A stretch of DNA of 64,000 nt from Streptomyces sp. CB01635. Lineage in GTDB: Bacteria; Actinomycetota; Actinomycetes; Streptomycetales; Streptomycetaceae. The stretch lies in NCBI RefSeq assembly GCF_002803065.1, contig NZ_NNBL01000008.1, positions 124,001 through 188,000 of the forward strand, read 5' to 3'. The notes under the pieces are model-generated. The model was not told the origin of the DNA, did not search any database, and saw only the letters and a program-made list of their open reading frames with translations. Both the position numbers and the translations under genes were made by a program. This document shows, piece by piece, positions 54,799 through 63,690 of the stretch; the first letter of the stretch is position 1; the number at the start of each line of letters is the position of its first letter.

Positions 54799-57024
54799 CT
54801 ACAACTCCCTCACCTCGTACGAGAGTTCCGCTCCCGACACCTCCACCGTGACCGCCCCGTCGACGGCCCCCCGGCGCACCCGGTACGCGGCGGCGGGGCT
54901 CCCGTCGTGGTCCGGCACCGTCACGGTCACGTCCCGCGCGCCCGGTGCGACGAGCAGGGTGACGCCGTCGGTCCAGTCGCCGTCGGGGCGCCGGTCGTCC
55001 GCGCCGAGCGGGACGACCGCGCCGGGACGGACGAACAGCGGCAGGCTGTCGAAGCCGTGGGTCTCGCGCAGCCAGCGTCCGCCCTCGACCCGCTCCCCCG
55101 TCAGCAGCCGCGTCCACGTGCCCTCGGGCAGATAGAACTCGACGTCGCCGTCCGCCGAGAACACCGGCGCGACGAGCAGGTCGGGGCCGAGCATGTACTG
55201 GCGGTCCAGGACCCGGCACGTGGGGTCGTCCGGGAAGTCGAGGAGCATCGGACGCATCACGGGGACGCCGGTGCGGTGCGCCTCGACCGCCGCCCCGTAC
55301 AGGTACGGCATGAGGCGGTGTTTGAGACGCGTGAACTTCCGTGCCACCTCCACCGCTTCCTCGCCGAATGCCCACGGCACGCGGTACGAGACATTGCCGT
55401 GCAGGCGGCTGTGCGAGGAGAGCAGGCCGAAGGCGAGCCAGCGCTTGAAGACGGCCGGGTCGGGGGTGCCCTCGAAGCCGCCGATGTCGTGCGACCAGAA
55501 TCCGAAGCCCGACAGGGACAGGGAGAGGCCGCCGCGCAGCGACTCCGCCATCGCCGTGAACGAGGCGAAGCAGTCACCGCCCCAGTGCACCGGGAACTGC
55601 TGGCCGCCGGCCGTCGCCGAGCGGGCGAAGACGACCGCCTCTCCGCTGCCGCGCTCCTTCTCCAACAGCTCGAAGACGGTGCGGTTGTAGAGGTGCGCGT
55701 AATAGTTGTGCATGCGCTCGGGGTCGGAGCCGTCGTGCCAGACGACGTCGGTCGGGACGCGCTCGCCGAAGTCCGTCTTGAAGCTGTCGACGCCCATGTC
55801 GAGCAGGTCGCGCAGCTTGCCCGCGTACCAGTCGCGCGCGCCCGGGTTGGTGAAGTCGACGAGCGCCATGCCGGGCTGCCAGAGGTCCCACTGCCAGACG
55901 TCGCCGTTCGGCTTGCGGACCAGATGGCCCGACGCCAGTCCCTCGTCGAAGAGTGGGGACTTCTGGGCGATGTACGGGTTGATCCACATGCTGATGCGCA
56001 GGCCGCGCGCCTTGAGGCGGCGCAGCATGCCGACCGGGTCGGGGAAGACGTCCGGGTCCCAGGTGAAGTCGGACCACTGGTACTCGCGCATCCAGAAGCA
56101 GTCGAAGTGGAAGACGGTGAGCGGGATGTCGCGCTCGGCCATGCCGTCGACGAACGACGTGACCGTCTCCTCGTCGTACTCGGTGCAGAAGGAGGTGGTG
56201 AGCCACAGGCCGAACGACCAGGCCGGCGGGAGGGCGGGGCGGCCGGTGAGCGCGGTGTAGCGGCGCAGCACGTCTTTCGGGGTCGGGCCCGCGACGACGT
56301 AGAACTCGATCGATTGGTCCTCGACGCTGAACTGGAGCTGGCCGACGGACTCCGTGCCGATCTCGTAGCCGACCTTCCCGGGGTGGTTGACGAGGACGCC
56401 GTAGCCGCGCGAGGAGAGGTGGAACGGGACGTTCTTGTAGGCCTGTTCGCTGCTGGTGCCGCCGTCGGCCTGCCAGATGTCCACCGTCTGGCCGTTCTTG
56501 ACGAACGGGGTGAAGCGTTCGCCGAGGCCGTAGATGTGCTCTCCGACGCCGAGCGCGAGCTGGGCGACCATGTGGTGGGCGCCGTCGGGGGTGGTGGCGA
56601 AGGCGGTGCCCTTGTGTTCAACAGCCGTCAGTCGGCGTCCTGTTGAGGAGTCGAGGAATTCCAGGCCCCACTCCCCTGCCGTGTCCAGGCGGACGGTGAG
56701 CGGGCCCGTCTTCAGCTCGGTGACCGTGCCCTCGCGGGTCACCTGCGCACCGGCGCTGCCTTCGGAGGGCAGCAGCTCGAAGTCGGGGCCCCGGTGCCGC
56801 TTGCCCGCGTGGTGGGTGAAGCGGACGCCGATGACGCCCTCGGCGGGGGCGAAGCAGTCGATGGTGATCAGAGGCTGGTTGAGGGTGTCGCCGCGGTCAC
56901 GGACGTGCCGGACGGCGGCGTACGCGGTGAAGCGGTCGTCGGCGGCCAGGATCTGGCGGACCTCGGTGGCGTACGCGGCGTGGACCCCTTCGCGCATCAG
57001 CCAGAAACCGTCGGTGAACTTCAT
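54799..57024 (-). CDS. GH31 alpha-xylosidase
   Basis: 741 residues, cytoplasmic. The sequence follows the YicI-type alpha-xylosidase pattern: IYGLGERFTPFVKNGQTVD, the barrel motif HFDCFWMREYQWSDFTWD, MWINPYIAQKSPLFDEG and nucleophile Asp418 in SFKTDFGERVPTD, close to the numbering of the E. coli enzyme. Later motifs WGGDCFASFTAMAESL and FWSHDIGGFEG are conserved. It removes alpha-1,6-xylose from the non-reducing end of xyloglucan oligosaccharides. Its ATG overlaps the stop of the GH3 gene (ATGA), so the two hydrolases are made together, as expected for alternate trimming of xylose and glucose. Confidence 0.95.
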   Translation of the reverse strand: MKFTDGFWLMREGVHAAYATEVRQILAADDRFTAYAAVRHVRDRGDTLNQPLITIDCFAPAEGVIGVRFTHHAGKRHRGPDFELLPSEGSAGAQVTREGTVTELKTGPLTVRLDTAGEWGLEFLDSSTGRRLTAVEHKGTAFATTPDGAHHMVAQLALGVGEHIYGLGERFTPFVKNGQTVDIWQADGGTSSEQAYKNVPFHLSSRGYGVLVNHPGKVGYEIGTESVGQLQFSVEDQSIEFYVVAGPTPKDVLRRYTALTGRPALPPAWSFGLWLTTSFCTEYDEETVTSFVDGMAERDIPLTVFHFDCFWMREYQWSDFTWDPDVFPDPVGMLRRLKARGLRISMWINPYIAQKSPLFDEGLASGHLVRKPNGDVWQWDLWQPGMALVDFTNPGARDWYAGKLRDLLDMGVDSFKTDFGERVPTDVVWHDGSDPERMHNYYAHLYNRTVFELLEKERGSGEAVVFARSATAGGQQFPVHWGGDCFASFTAMAESLRGGLSLSLSGFGFWSHDIGGFEGTPDPAVFKRWLAFGLLSSHSRLHGNVSYRVPWAFGEEAVEVARKFTRLKHRLMPYLYGAAVEAHRTGVPVMRPMLLDFPDDPTCRVLDRQYMLGPDLLVAPVFSADGDVEFYLPEGTWTRLLTGERVEGGRWLRETHGFDSLPLFVRPGAVVPLGADDRRPDGDWTDGVTLLVAPGARDVTVTVPDHDGSPAAAYRVRRGAVDGAVTVEVSGAELSYEVREL

Positions 57025-59843
57025 ACGGTGGTCCCCCGTGGGATGAAGGTGAGCCGGGCCAGACGGACCTCGCCGCCGAGCCGCACGCGCAGGTCACGTA
57101 CTCCGCGGGCGGTGAAATCGGCGTCCAGTGTGACGTAGCTGTACGGGCCACCGGTTTCCGGGACGGTGACCGTGCCGCCGTCCCCGATCGCGACGGTGCC
57201 CGCGCCCGCGACCGTCATGCGTACTGCGATGACTCCGTTGGCGCCCAGGTCGCAGGCGCTGTAGAGGAGTTCGGCGTCCGGCCCGGTCGCGGTGACGGCG
57301 TCGCCGGACGTCTTCGTGCGGTCGACGATCGCCGCGCCGCGCTGTTCGTCGTACGACGCGGCGTCCAGGCCGTCGACGAGCACAGGCCGGGGCGCGGGCT
57401 CGTCGCCGTCGAGGGTCAGGCGCGTGGTGAGGCGGATGTCCTCGCTGGAGGCGCCGACGAGCAGTTCGTACGTGCCCGAGGTGACGCTCCAGCGGCCTCG
57501 GGCGACATCCCAGTGGCCGAGGTCGGCGACAGGCACGGAGAAGGTGACGTGTTGCGACGCCCCCGACGCGAGGGCGATGCGGCGGTGCGCGAGGAGCTGG
57601 CGGCGCGGGCGCGGCGCAGGCATGTCGAGCGGGCGGACGTACAGCTGCGGGACTTCGTCGGCCGGGGTGGTGCCGGTGTTGGTGACGGTGAAGGTGCACT
57701 CCAGCATGTCCGCGCCGCGGTGCACGAAGAGTCCGTCGTAGTCGAACGAGGCGTAGGACAGGCCGTGTCCGAAGGGGTAGAGCGGTGTGCCCTCGAAGTA
57801 GAGGTAGGTCTGGCGGGAGCCGATGACGTCGTAGTCGAGCAGGTCCGGCAGGTCGCTGTCGCCGGCGTACCAGGTCTGCGGGAGGCGTCCGGCGGGGCTG
57901 ACATCGCCCGCGAGGACCCGGGCGAGGGCACGGCCCGCGGCCTGTCCGCCATGGGCGGTCCACAGCAGGGCGGGCAGTTCGGTGTCCGCGTCGGGTAGGG
58001 CGTAGGGGTAAGCGCCGATCACGGCCAGGGCGGTGTTCGGGTTGGCGGCGCGGGCGGCTCGCCACAGCCGGTCCTGGTGGTCGGGGAGGGCGAGCGTCGT
58101 GCGGTCCTCGGTTTCGCGGCCGTTGATGTGCGGGTCGTTGCCGGCGACGACGATCACCACGTCGGCGTCGGCGGCTGCCCGGGCCACGGCGTCCGCGCCG
58201 CGCTCCACGTACTCCACGTCGAAAGCCGTGCCCTGCTCGGCGACCTTCACGCCGTCGGCGGCGACAGCGACGTACCGGCCCGTGCCCGTGTGCCTCAGGA
58301 GGTGAGCGGTTCCCTGCCGTTCCAGGGTGTACGTCTCCTGGACGACCCAGCCGCCGGGTTGCTCGGCGGACGCCCGCACGAAGCCGTCCTCGGCGACGGA
58401 CAGGTAGCGGCCGTCGGGTGCGCGCAGGGTGAGGACGTCGTTCCCCCAGTCGACGAGGGCGAGTTCGGTGCCCGATTCGGTGGCGGTGGTGAGCGGCGGC
58501 AGGTCGGTGCGGCCGGCGAGGAGGGCGGGGTCGAGGGTGCCTTCGGCACCGCGCGCGCTCGCGTCGGCGTCGCTCTCGGGCACGTACAGCCATCCGGCGT
58601 CGCACCGCAGCCGCACCCGGTCCGCACCCTCCGTGAAGGTGACGTGCTCCGTGCCGAACCGCTCGCGGAGGCCGTCGAGCGGGGTGGAGCGGTGGATGAG
58701 GGTGCCGCTGTACCAGTCCGTCTTGCACTCGTCGGCGAGCAGGCCGACCAGGGCGATGTGGGCGGTGTCGGGCAGCGGCAGCAGATCGTCGTTCTTGAGC
58801 AGCACGACCGCCTGCTCGGCTGCCTCCTGCGCGAGGGCGCGGTGTTCCTCAGTGTCGAAGGCCGCGGTGCCTTCAAGGGGGTCGCGGTCCTCGAACTCAC
58901 CCAGGCGCAGCCGCACATCGAGCTGTCGGCGCACGGCGGTGTCGATGTCCGACTCGGAGATCAGGCCCTGGTCGAGGGCGCGGCGGATCCGCCCGGTGAT
59001 CGTCGAGGAGTCGGTGCCGTGGTCGGTGAAGCTGTCGACGCCCGCGACGAGGGCGGCGGCGGTGGCCTCCTCGTGGGTGTCGAAGTAGTGCTCGGAGTCG
59101 ACGAGGTTGCTGGGCGCGCCCGCGTCCGAGCACACGAGGAGATGCCGGCCGGTCCAGGTCCGCAACTGCTCGCGCAGATAGGGCGATACGTGGTTGGGCC
59201 GGCCGTTGACCAGGTTGTAGGCGGGCATGACGCCGGCGACGGCGCCCGCCTCGACGGGGGCGCGGAAGGCCTTGAGGTCGTACTCGTGCAGGACGCGGGG
59301 GCGGACGGAGGAGTTCGACGTGTCCCTGAGCGTCTCGTTGTTGTGGGCGAGCCAGTGCTTGAGGACGGGGGCGGTGCGCCAGTACGTGGGGTGGGTGCCG
59401 CGCAGGCCGCGCGTGTAGGCGGTGGCGATGGCCGCGGTGAGGTGCGGGTCCTCGGAGTAGCCCTCCTCGTTCCGGCCCCACAGCGGGTGGCGGAGGAGGT
59501 TGACCGTGGGCGCCCAGACATTGAAGCCGATCCGGTCGTCGCGCTCGCGCATTGCGCGCGCCTCGGCGGAGACGGCGTCGCCGATCCGCCGCACCAGGTC
59601 GTCGTTCCAGGTCGCGCCGAGCCCGACGGACTGCGGGAACACGGTGGCCGGGCCCATCCACGCAACGCCGTGCAGAGCCTCCTGCCCGGTGCGGAACGCG
59701 GCGAGGCCGACCCGCTCCACACCGGGCGTGAACTGGTGCAGCAGCGCGATGCGTTCGTCGAGCGTGAGCCGGGACAGCAGGTCGTCGACGCGCTTGTCCG
59801 TGGGCAGTGCCCCGTCCGGGTGGAGCGGGAGTCTTTCGGTCAC
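57021..59843 (-). CDS. GH3 beta-glucosidase with inserted beta-trefoil-like domain
   Basis: 940 residues, no signal peptide. GH3 barrel (FRTGQEALHGVAWMGPATVF, PVLKHWLAHNNET) with nucleophile Asp near residue 240 in LLVCSDAGAPSNL, and the second GH3 domain (AAEQAVVLLKNDDLLPLPDT). Between the two halves of that domain, about residues 407-547, an insertion with repeats DVLTLRAPDGRYLSVAEDG and LLRHTGTGRYVAVAADG looks like a fascin/beta-trefoil fold instead of the usual PA14 insert. A fibronectin-III-like domain and a small C-terminal CBM6-like sandwich end the protein. GTG 59843 is preceded by AAGGGA. The promoter carries TCGAAGCGCTTCGA. Probable role: releasing glucose (or xylose) from imported oligosaccharides. 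Confidence 0.9.
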   Translation of the reverse strand: MTERLPLHPDGALPTDKRVDDLLSRLTLDERIALLHQFTPGVERVGLAAFRTGQEALHGVAWMGPATVFPQSVGLGATWNDDLVRRIGDAVSAEARAMRERDDRIGFNVWAPTVNLLRHPLWGRNEEGYSEDPHLTAAIATAYTRGLRGTHPTYWRTAPVLKHWLAHNNETLRDTSNSSVRPRVLHEYDLKAFRAPVEAGAVAGVMPAYNLVNGRPNHVSPYLREQLRTWTGRHLLVCSDAGAPSNLVDSEHYFDTHEEATAAALVAGVDSFTDHGTDSSTITGRIRRALDQGLISESDIDTAVRRQLDVRLRLGEFEDRDPLEGTAAFDTEEHRALAQEAAEQAVVLLKNDDLLPLPDTAHIALVGLLADECKTDWYSGTLIHRSTPLDGLRERFGTEHVTFTEGADRVRLRCDAGWLYVPESDADASARGAEGTLDPALLAGRTDLPPLTTATESGTELALVDWGNDVLTLRAPDGRYLSVAEDGFVRASAEQPGGWVVQETYTLERQGTAHLLRHTGTGRYVAVAADGVKVAEQGTAFDVEYVERGADAVARAAADADVVIVVAGNDPHINGRETEDRTTLALPDHQDRLWRAARAANPNTALAVIGAYPYALPDADTELPALLWTAHGGQAAGRALARVLAGDVSPAGRLPQTWYAGDSDLPDLLDYDVIGSRQTYLYFEGTPLYPFGHGLSYASFDYDGLFVHRGADMLECTFTVTNTGTTPADEVPQLYVRPLDMPAPRPRRQLLAHRRIALASGASQHVTFSVPVADLGHWDVARGRWSVTSGTYELLVGASSEDIRLTTRLTLDGDEPAPRPVLVDGLDAASYDEQRGAAIVDRTKTSGDAVTATGPDAELLYSACDLGANGVIAVRMTVAGAGTVAIGDGGTVTVPETGGPYSYVTLDADFTARGVRDLRVRLGGEVRLARLTFIPRGTTV

Positions 59844-59878
59844 GTGCGGGTCCCTTGGCGAAGGAGGTCAGTGAATCT

Positions 59879-59921
59879 TCGAAGCGCTTCGATGCTCCGC
59901 AGTCAGGTTGGCAGGTGTCAA
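59879..59921 (-). promoter_or_regulatory. GH3-GH31 promoter with LacI-type operator
   Basis: On the minus strand TTGACA (59921-59916) is a perfect -35. A weaker GGAGCA follows after 17 bases, and immediately downstream lies the perfect palindrome TCGAAGCGCTTCGA (59879-59892). Confidence 0.7.
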
Positions 59922-59965
59922 GTAGCCGACAGGGAAAGCACGTTCAGGAATTCCGTGCACCGCTC

Positions 59966-60018
59966 TTGTGACCGTGGAAGCGCTCCCTTAGCCTCGCTGC
60001 AACATCGAAGCGCTTCGA
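59966..60018 (+). promoter_or_regulatory. Importer promoter with two LacI-type operators
   Basis: TTGTGA (59966-59971), 17 bases, TAGCCT (59989-59994). An imperfect operator GGAAGCGCTCC (59977-59987) sits in the spacer and the perfect TCGAAGCGCTTCGA at 60005-60018 covers the expected start of transcription. Together with 59879-59892 this gives three sites within 140 bases. Confidence 0.75.
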
Positions 60019-60053
60019 CAAATGCGCGACGCGTTCCCCGAAGGGTTACCGCA

Positions 60054-61730
60054 ATGACGCCGAACTCGCCCTCCGCCTCCGCTCCCAGCCGGAGAAGCTT
60101 CCTCGCCTCCACCGCCGTGGCCGCCGCAGCGGTGGCCGGCGGGATGCCGCTGCTCGCTGCCTGCGGCGGGTCGGAGAACAAGGACCGGGAAGGCACGACC
60201 TCCGGGAAGGCCGCCGACAAGTTGCTGCCGACTTTCGTCGCCAGCAAGTTCGCCAGGCCCGACGTACCGTCGAAGAACGGCTCGGCTTCCGGTTACACCG
60301 GGAAGGTGGCCCTGTCGGCGCTGGTCGCCTCGGCGCCGGACAAGCTCGGCACCGGCGCGCCCATCAAGGTCATGTCCCCGCTCTGGGGCACGGCCCCGAA
60401 GGGCGACTGCGCCTATTACAAGGCGGTCGACAAGGCGGCGGGCACCAAGGTCACTTGGCAGAACCAGGACGGCACCACCTACGGCGAGAAGCTCGGCGCC
60501 GTCCTCGCGAGCAGCTCCATACCCGACATGGTGGTGGTGCCGAGCTGGGAGCTGACCGGCAAGATCCCGAACGCGGTCGCGGCGAAGTTCATGGACCTCG
60601 GCCCCTACCTGGCGGGCGACAAGGTCAAGAAGTACCCGAACCTCGCGGCTATCCCGTCGGACTCCTGGCGCATGAGCATCTTCGGAGGCAACCTGCGGGG
60701 CATCCCGATGCCGTCCGCCAGGGCGACCTTCATCGTGCCCTACTACCGCAAGGACCTCTTCGACAAGAAGGGCTACGACGTCCCCACGTCGCCCGATGAG
60801 TTCACCAGTTGGGCCAAGGACGCCACGAGCGCCAAGGCCAAGGTGTACGCCTGCGGCGACATGTCCTGGACCGCCTTCAACATCTTCGGCGTCCGCGCCT
60901 CGGGTTCGCTCGGCTGGCACATCGGGGACGACGGCAAGCTGACGTACCGCATCGAGCAGCCCGAATACCTGGAAGCGCTGGAGTGGACCCGCAAGCTGTT
61001 CGACGCGGGCGTCGTGCACCCGGACGACAAGGCCCGCACGGGTGACGCCGGCCAGCGCTTCACCGCAGGCCAGATCCTCGTCTACAACAACGACATCTCC
61101 AACTGGTACGTGAAGAGCGCCGAACAGGCCAAGGCCAACCCGGACTTCGTCTGCGAGGCCATCGACATCTTCGGCGCCGACGGCGGCGACCCGACGCTGT
61201 ACGCGAACCAGCCCGCCACCATCTGGTCGTTCATCCGCAAGGGCGCCTCCAGGACCACGGTCGAGAACGCGCTGGCCGCCGCCAACTTCGCGGCGGCGCC
61301 CTACGGCACGAAGGAACGGATGCTCGTCGACTACGGCGTCGAGGGCACCCACTACACGGTCAAGGACGGCCTGCCCGTCAAGACGGACCAGGGCAACCAG
61401 GAGGCCATCAACGCCTGGGTGATGCTCGCCGCCCCCGCCCCCTACCTGGCCCACCCCGACCTCCCCGACGTCACCCGCAAGCAGGTGGAGTGGGAGCAGC
61501 GGATGGGCGCGTTCACGAGGAAGACCTCCACGTACGGCATGAACATCGTCGAACCGTCCCGCTACGCGAACCTGGCCTCGCCGTTCGAGCAGCTGGAGAT
61601 CGACTACGTACGCGGCAACAAGAAGCTGTCCGACCTTCAGCAGGCCATCTCCACCTGGAAGTCCGGCGGCGGCGAGAAGCTGCGCGACTGGTACAAGAAG
61701 CTCATCGAAAAGAACGGCAGCGGCAACTGA
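60054..61730 (+). CDS. Sugar-binding lipoprotein of a second importer
   Basis: 558 residues. Twin-arginine-type signal (SRRSFLASTAVAAAAVAGG) with lipobox LAAC; an extracytoplasmic solute-binding protein of the large LplA/LipO class (DKVKKYPNLAAIPSDSWRMS, IPMPSARATFIVPYYRKDLF, GYDVPTSPDEFTSWAKDATS). GAAGGG lies eight bases before ATG 60054. With its promoter carrying the shared operator and with GH31, GH3 and GH42 around it, the ligand is most likely a xyloglucan oligosaccharide (inference). It heads an operon of at least four genes; its stop overlaps the next start by one base (TGATG). Confidence 0.92.
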   Translation: MTPNSPSASAPSRRSFLASTAVAAAAVAGGMPLLAACGGSENKDREGTTSGKAADKLLPTFVASKFARPDVPSKNGSASGYTGKVALSALVASAPDKLGTGAPIKVMSPLWGTAPKGDCAYYKAVDKAAGTKVTWQNQDGTTYGEKLGAVLASSSIPDMVVVPSWELTGKIPNAVAAKFMDLGPYLAGDKVKKYPNLAAIPSDSWRMSIFGGNLRGIPMPSARATFIVPYYRKDLFDKKGYDVPTSPDEFTSWAKDATSAKAKVYACGDMSWTAFNIFGVRASGSLGWHIGDDGKLTYRIEQPEYLEALEWTRKLFDAGVVHPDDKARTGDAGQRFTAGQILVYNNDISNWYVKSAEQAKANPDFVCEAIDIFGADGGDPTLYANQPATIWSFIRKGASRTTVENALAAANFAAAPYGTKERMLVDYGVEGTHYTVKDGLPVKTDQGNQEAINAWVMLAAPAPYLAHPDLPDVTRKQVEWEQRMGAFTRKTSTYGMNIVEPSRYANLASPFEQLEIDYVRGNKKLSDLQQAISTWKSGGGEKLRDWYKKLIEKNGSGN

Positions 61731-62767
61731 TGTCTCTCACGGCCGGGAGCAGACCCGACGGGACACGTCCCGCGGCGGCCGTCGAGGAACCGGCGGCCGC
61801 CCTCGCCCCGAAGGCGGTTCCCGAGAAGCGTGCGGCCGGCAAGGTCCCGTGGCGGGTCCGGCTGCGCCGCGACCGCGCGCTCATCCTGATGACACTGCCC
61901 GCCATCGGACTGCTCCTGCTCTTCAACTACGTACCGCTGCTCGGCAACGTGGTCGCCTTCCAGGACTACGACCCGTACACCTCCAGCAACGGCATCACCG
62001 CGATCTTCCACAGCCCCTGGGTCGGCATCGAGCAGTTCTCCCGCATGCTCGACGACCCGGAGTTCTGGACCGCGGTGAAGAACACCATCGTGCTGTTCCT
62101 GCTCCAACTGGTGCTGTTCTTCCCGATCCCCATCGCCCTCGCCCTGCTCATCAACAGCGTGATCCGGCCCCGGGTGCGGGCCGTGGCGCAGGCGATCATG
62201 TATCTGCCGCACTTCTTCTCGTGGGTCCTCGTCGTCACCGTCTTCCAGCAGATCTTCGGTGGCGCGGGCATCATCGCGCAGACCATGGAGCAGCACGGCT
62301 GGGGCGGCTTCGACCTGATGACGAACGCGTCCCTGTTCAAGTTCCTGGTGACCGCGCAGTCCGTGTGGAAGGACGCGGGCTGGGGGATCATCGTGTTCCT
62401 CGCCGCGCTCTCAGCCGTCTCCACCGACCTGTACGAGGCCGCCGCCATGGACGGCGCGGGGCGCCTGCGGCGCATGTGGCACGTGACGCTGCCCGCGCTG
62501 CGCCCGGTGATCGCGCTTCTCCTGGTCCTGCGGGTGGGCGACGCTCTCTCCGTCGGCTTCGAGCAGTTCCTGCTCCAGCGCGACGCGGTCGGCCGCGGGG
62601 CCAGCGAGGTCCTCGACACCTACGTGTGGAACGTCGGTATCCAGTTCGGCGACTTCAGTTACGCGGCCGCGGTCGGGCTGATCAAGGGTGTCATCGGCAT
62701 CTGTCTGGTGCTCGGTGCGAACAAGTTCGCTCATCTGCTCGGTGAGCAGGGGGTGTACCAGAAATGA
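61730..62767 (+). CDS. Second importer, permease 1 (LplB type)
   Basis: 345 residues. A cytoplasmic N-terminus of about 45 residues, then membrane helices beginning LILMTLPAIGLLLLFNYVPL; EAA loop YEAAAMDGAGRLRRMWHVTL. It pairs with the following permease. The one-base overlap with the binding-protein gene indicates coupled translation. No ATPase gene is in the operon. Confidence 0.92.
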   Translation: MSLTAGSRPDGTRPAAAVEEPAAALAPKAVPEKRAAGKVPWRVRLRRDRALILMTLPAIGLLLLFNYVPLLGNVVAFQDYDPYTSSNGITAIFHSPWVGIEQFSRMLDDPEFWTAVKNTIVLFLLQLVLFFPIPIALALLINSVIRPRVRAVAQAIMYLPHFFSWVLVVTVFQQIFGGAGIIAQTMEQHGWGGFDLMTNASLFKFLVTAQSVWKDAGWGIIVFLAALSAVSTDLYEAAAMDGAGRLRRMWHVTLPALRPVIALLLVLRVGDALSVGFEQFLLQRDAVGRGASEVLDTYVWNVGIQFGDFSYAAAVGLIKGVIGICLVLGANKFAHLLGEQGVYQK

Positions 62768-63690
62768 GCCTCAACACGCAGCTGATCCGCAGCTTGCAGG
62801 CACCGCCTCGCCCCGCGTGGGAAGAGGCGCCGAGCAGGACCGGGCTCACCATGAAGGGCGGCTTCCTCGCCCTGTGCTGCCTCGGGGTGCTCGCCCCCCT
62901 GTGGATCGTGATCGTCACCAGCCTTTCCCCTAAGCCCGTGATCGACCGCGCCGGCGGTCTCGTCGTCGTCCCCGAGGGCATCACCTTCGTCAACTACACG
63001 GAGCTGCTCGGCGGCGGGCAGGTGAGCCGGGCCCTCCTGGTGTCGTTCGGCGTCACCGTCGTCGGCACCCTGTTCTCGATGACGGTCTCGGTCCTCGCGG
63101 CCTACGGTCTGTCGCGGCCGGGGAGTCTCGGGCACCGGGTCATCCTCATGATCCTGATGGCGACCATGTTCTTCGGAGCGGGACTCATCCCGACGTATCT
63201 GCTGGTGCAGTCACTCGGCCTGACGGACACCTACCTGTCGCTGATCCTGCCGAGCGCCGTCAGCGTCTTCAACATCCTGGTACTGCGGGGGTTCTTCATG
63301 GGGATCTCCCCCGAACTCACCGAGTCCGCCCGCATCGACGGAGCGAGCGACCTGCGCATCCTGCTCACCATCATCATGCCGCTGTCGCGGGCCGTGCTCG
63401 CCGTGATCTCCCTGTTCTACGCGGTGGGGTACTGGAGCGCCTGGTTCAACGCCTCCATCTACCTCACCGACCAGCAGATGATGCCGCTGCAGAACGTCCT
63501 CATCCAGCTGGTCCAGAAACACACCGAGGCACCGACCGGCCTGCAGCAAGCGGTCCGCACGGGTGAACTCTCCGCGCTCGGGCTGCAGATGGCCGTCATG
63601 GTGCTCGCCCTGATCCCGGTCGCCATCGCCTCGCCGTTCGTGCAGCGCCACTTCAAGAAGGGCATGCTCACGGGGGCGGTGAAGGGATGA
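62764..63690 (+). CDS. Second importer, permease 2 (LplC type)
   Basis: 308 residues. Six membrane segments (GGFLALCCLGVLAPLWIVIV, VILMILMATMFFGAGLIPTY and others), EAA-loop equivalent LTESARIDGASDLRILLTII and the C-terminal signature KKGMLTGAVKG. ATGA overlaps at both ends link it to permease 1 and the GH42 gene. Confidence 0.92.
   Translation: MSLNTQLIRSLQAPPRPAWEEAPSRTGLTMKGGFLALCCLGVLAPLWIVIVTSLSPKPVIDRAGGLVVVPEGITFVNYTELLGGGQVSRALLVSFGVTVVGTLFSMTVSVLAAYGLSRPGSLGHRVILMILMATMFFGAGLIPTYLLVQSLGLTDTYLSLILPSAVSVFNILVLRGFFMGISPELTESARIDGASDLRILLTIIMPLSRAVLAVISLFYAVGYWSAWFNASIYLTDQQMMPLQNVLIQLVQKHTEAPTGLQQAVRTGELSALGLQMAVMVLALIPVAIASPFVQRHFKKGMLTGAVKG

Noticed and set aside
9021..59843. A biosynthetic gene cluster (antibiotic type)
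   Set aside because: The TetX-like monooxygenase, SnoaL-like protein and methyltransferase relic are scattered and no scaffold enzyme (PKS, NRPS, terpene cyclase) is present.
58077..60053. Upstream extension of the second binding-protein frame
   Set aside because: It runs opposite to the GH3 gene, while the lipoprotein signal starts precisely at ATG 60054 with a ribosome site.
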